NCBI GenBank assembly: GCA_903917955.1
Contig: CAIXCO010000120.1
Span: 1 to 16,271 of the forward strand
From: an uncultured Chlorobiaceae bacterium
GTDB taxonomy: Bacteria; Bacteroidota; Chlorobiia; Chlorobiales; Chlorobiaceae
Length of the DNA: 16,271 bases
Reading direction: 5' to 3'
Shown here: positions 14,293 to 16,271 of the stretch, piece after piece
Numbering within the stretch: the stretch's first letter is position 1
How the letters are laid out: each line of letters opens with the position of its first letter
Notes under the pieces: generated by a model
Told to the model about the DNA's origin: nothing
Databases searched by the model: none
What the model saw: only the letters and a program-made list of their open reading frames with translations
Position numbers and translations under genes: made by a program

Positions 14293-15277
14293 CCATCGTC
14301 TGTTCAAGGCATGGAAATCACCTGTTCCTGTTGTTGCAATAGGCAACCTCTCCACAGGCGGGACAGGAAAAACGCCACTTGTTGACTGGGTCGTCAAATA
14401 CTATCTCTCGATTGGCTGCAAACCGGCCATCATCTCACGGGGATATCGTCGGGAGTCGAAAGGGGTACAACTTGTTTCTGACGGTCAGGACATCCTCATC
14501 AGCAGCAAAGAGGCTGGCGATGAAACCGCGATGCTCGCATGGAACAACCCCAATGCCATCGTCATGGTTGCAAATAAAAGAAAAGATGCGGTAACCGCCC
14601 TTGCAAAGCGCTTTGCAAAAAGACTCCCATCGGTCATTATCCTCGACGACGCCTTCCAGCACCGCCAAATCCACAGAGATCTCAATATTGCCCTCATCAA
14701 CATCTCAGAACCTTTTTTCAAAGCTAAAATGCTGCCCGAAGGACGCCTGAGGGAGCCGCTGAAAAACCTCAAAAGAGCCGACCTGGTTATACTCAACAAA
14801 ATCAGCGACCCGAAAAAAGCTGATGCCATAGAAAAACAGGTTGAAAAAACCGGCTTGCCAATCATAAAAGCCCGCCTTAAAACTGCAGAACTGGTCTGTA
14901 TTTCAGGCGCATTTATCACCTCAGAAGAGGCCCGTTCCATGAAAAACATCAACGCCTTCGCCTTTGCAGGTATCGCTTCACCCGAAAGCTTTCTAGAAAG
15001 CCTTCGTCAAGAGGGGGTAACCATTGCAGCACACCGTTTTTTCAACGACCACGAACCCTATAGCGTTAAAAAGCTGCAAGCCATTTGCCGCGAAGCCGAA
15101 GCAAAAGGACTCAGTTTGATCACAACAGAAAAAGACTATTTCCGGATACTTGGCTCTCCATATCTCATCCGCATTATTACAGCAAGACCCTGTTACTACC
15201 TGAAAATCGAAACTGATATTCTTGAAGGAAAAGAGAAACTGCAGGAGATGCTCAGAAAAGTTGTTAGTGGTCAGTAA
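14210..15277 (+). CDS. lpxK: Tetraacyldisaccharide 4'-kinase
   Basis: LpxK phosphorylates the 4' position of the lipid A disaccharide at the inner membrane, giving lipid IVA. The 355-residue length is normal. An N-terminal membrane-associated helix (LSILLRPAALSYRVVVQLRN) precedes PVPVVAIGNL, and the P-loop follows at residues 48-55 (STGGTGKT, then Pro). DDAFQHR at 146-152 contains the paired Asp residues, and FFNDHEPYS (277-285) holds the His that corresponds to the catalytic-site His of Aquifex LpxK. TTEKDYFR lies near 305. The open frame extends back to 14138, but family N-termini fit the ATG at 14210. This start still lies inside the DUF374 gene, 83 bases before its stop, so the overlap is genuine. 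Lipid A synthesis implies an LPS-bearing outer membrane. Confidence 0.95.
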   Translation: MANPLSILLRPAALSYRVVVQLRNALFDHRLFKAWKSPVPVVAIGNLSTGGTGKTPLVDWVVKYYLSIGCKPAIISRGYRRESKGVQLVSDGQDILISSKEAGDETAMLAWNNPNAIVMVANKRKDAVTALAKRFAKRLPSVIILDDAFQHRQIHRDLNIALINISEPFFKAKMLPEGRLREPLKNLKRADLVILNKISDPKKADAIEKQVEKTGLPIIKARLKTAELVCISGAFITSEEARSMKNINAFAFAGIASPESFLESLRQEGVTIAAHRFFNDHEPYSVKKLQAICREAEAKGLSLITTEKDYFRILGSPYLIRIITARPCYYLKIETDILEGKEKLQEMLRKVVSGQ

Positions 15278-15329
15278 TCAGTTGTCAGTTTTCAGTTGTC
15301 AGTTGTCTTATTACTGATTACTGACTACT
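15266..15329. repeat. Inverted repeat with AGTTGTC tandem units after lpxK
   Basis: The arms 15266-15282 and 15313-15329 are complementary over 17 bases with a single mismatch (a G-U pair in RNA); 13 of them, 15270-15282 and 15313-15325, are perfect. The 30-base centre is made of variants of AGTTGTC and CAGTTTT. The left arm contains the lpxK stop TAA (15275-15277), and the isochorismatase-type gene ends only 10 bases past the right arm. The structure could act as a terminator for either convergent gene, although there is no classical adjacent T-run. Repeats of this heptamer style occur between genes in several bacterial groups, so it may be a copy of a dispersed family. Confidence 0.75.
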
Positions 15330-15338
15330 GACGGCTGA

Positions 15339-15881
15339 TTACTCTTTTATTATTTTGGAGATTGCCTTGAAGCGCTCGCCTTCGGCTATGCGCAGCAGTT
15401 CAAAAATCGCCATTTCACTGCTGGTCAGCGACGCTCCGGCTTTTTCAATACAGCGTATGCCGAGCGTCCTGTTTTCTTCACTTCTCGACGAAACGCAATC
15501 GGTCACCAAATGAACATTGTAACCAAACTCAACAAGATCCACCGCTGTCTGATAGACACAGACATGGGTCTCCATGCCGGCAACAAGAATATCGTTACGG
15601 TTGAATGAACGAAGTTGCCTCATGAACTCCGCCGATCCGCAACAACTAAACGAAATTTTTTCAACCGCCACAGTGCCCGGCAGCAACTCCTTCAACGAAT
15701 CGATGGTTGCGCCGAGCCCTTTCGGGTATTGTTCAGTCAACAGAACAGGCACTTCAAGAATTTTGCAAGCCCTCACCAGCTTTCCCATAGCCGCTTCAAG
15801 AGCCGCAGATCGAACAACACCCTGCGCAAGCCTTCCCTGCACATCAATAATCAACAGTAACGTCTCTTCTGGAATAATCAT
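15339..15881 (-). CDS. Isochorismatase-family (cysteine) hydrolase
   Basis: The 180-residue protein has the isochorismatase-like alpha/beta hydrolase fold. The catalytic triad of the superfamily is visible: Asp13 (LLLIIDVQ), Lys75 (VEKISFS) and Cys108 (GMETHVCVYQT). The segment LLTEQYPKGLG (48-58) and the short length point to the YcaC/ISOC1-like branch, whose substrates are mostly unknown, rather than a true siderophore isochorismatase or a proven nicotinamidase. No siderophore or NAD genes are nearby to guide the choice. The frame is open to 15926, but the 15 extra residues are hydrophobic and basic and unlike the family start, so I chose the ATG at 15881. It converges on lpxK across the repeat block and stands alone, with 71 bases before the next gene. 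Confidence 0.88.
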   Translation of the reverse strand: MIIPEETLLLIIDVQGRLAQGVVRSAALEAAMGKLVRACKILEVPVLLTEQYPKGLGATIDSLKELLPGTVAVEKISFSCCGSAEFMRQLRSFNRNDILVAGMETHVCVYQTAVDLVEFGYNVHLVTDCVSSRSEENRTLGIRCIEKAGASLTSSEMAIFELLRIAEGERFKAISKIIKE

Positions 15882-15952
15882 GACAATAGAACTCAATAAA
15901 AAAAATCGACAACGTACCAAAAACACGACACAGAAATGAACAATGCCCTTAC

Positions 15953-16271
15953 CTAAAACTTTCGGATCGGACGAACACGCCTGATACCGGGCAGATTACC
16001 CGACTTAACGCTCTCGACACGGTCACCATTAAAAAAATCAAGGGTCACCGCTTTTCCCTTGCCACCCTCAGAGCCACTCCAATAATAGCTGTAATCCCTG
16101 AACCCACCAACAAGATCCTTGTTCTGATACAATAAGCTCAACTCCTTCTCACTCGGCAAACTCCACCCCTTGTTGCCACTCACCTCCATTCTCTCCACGG
16201 CTGTTTTTGCCTCAACCCAAGAGAGCGACTCTTGAGGTAGATCCTCCTTGGCTGCGATAATGCCATGAGGC
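15953..16271 (-). CDS. DUF1566 (Lcl C-terminal) domain protein, 5' part missing
   Basis: This is the C-terminal 105 residues of a protein whose start lies beyond the right edge; the frame is open to the last base. The visible part is a DUF1566 domain: GIIAAKEDLPQESLSWVEAK, then GWSLPSEKELSLLYQNKDLVGGF, YYWSGSEGGKGKAVTLDFFNG, and the usual end PGIRRVRPIRKF. This small C-type-lectin-like fold is common in surface and secreted proteins of environmental bacteria, often next to repeats or other adhesive domains, and is related to the FGE-type sulfatase-modifying fold. No catalytic function can be claimed from this part. An internal GTG at 16198 is unlikely to be the start because the conserved domain continues upstream of it. 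Whether there is a signal peptide cannot be seen. Confidence 0.82.
   Translation of the reverse strand, partial: PHGIIAAKEDLPQESLSWVEAKTAVERMEVSGNKGWSLPSEKELSLLYQNKDLVGGFRDYSYYWSGSEGGKGKAVTLDFFNGDRVESVKSGNLPGIRRVRPIRKF

Noticed and set aside
15261..15340. CRISPR array
   Set aside because: The repeat units are about 7 bases with no spacers of even length; the structure is a dyad with internal tandem units.
15882..15926. Upstream ATG at 15926 for the isochorismatase-type gene
   Set aside because: The extra 15 residues are not like the family N-terminus and do not form a proper signal peptide before a cytosolic hydrolase.

Overview
This 16.3 kb window is ordinary, gene-dense bacterial chromosome. 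The mid-range G+C content, the prephenate dehydratase sequence and the lipid A genes fit a green sulfur bacterium (Chlorobiaceae, Chlorobium/Pelodictyon type). That assignment rests on recognising protein families and was not tested by a search. Several starts have no clear Shine-Dalgarno sequence, and non-ATG starts are used (GTG for ruvC and carB, TTG for the Omp85 gene).

Layout from left to right. Positions 1-182 are unassigned and may hold the 3' end of a plus-strand gene. Positions 183-1503 (minus) hold a YebC-family gene followed by ruvC. Diverging from these, positions 1621-5318 (plus) hold pheA and polA, joined by an ATGA stop/start overlap. Positions 5446-8650 (plus) hold a close-packed envelope group: an exported M23 peptidase, a small DUF2795 protein and an Omp85-family outer-membrane protein. 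rpe follows at 8695-9360. Positions 9347-13427 (minus) hold purD, a JAMM metallopeptidase, the N-terminal half of carB, and trpC; trpC meets rpe tail to tail with a 14-base overlap. Diverging from purD, positions 13606-15277 (plus) hold a DUF374 acyltransferase and lpxK, which share 83 bases in two frames. A dyad-symmetric block of AGTTGTC-like repeats separates lpxK from a minus-strand isochorismatase-family hydrolase. The 3' part of a DUF1566 gene runs off the right edge.

The themes are housekeeping: DNA repair and replication (ruvC, polA), amino-acid, purine and carbamoyl-phosphate synthesis (pheA, trpC, purD, carB), and building the outer membrane (Omp85, M23, DUF374, lpxK). I found no phage, insertion sequence, CRISPR array, RNA gene or clearly new system. 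The points most worth a second look are the clean split of carB within its oligomerisation domain, the possible LpxJ-type role of the DUF374 protein overlapping lpxK, the JAMM peptidase between biosynthetic genes, and the repeat block after lpxK.
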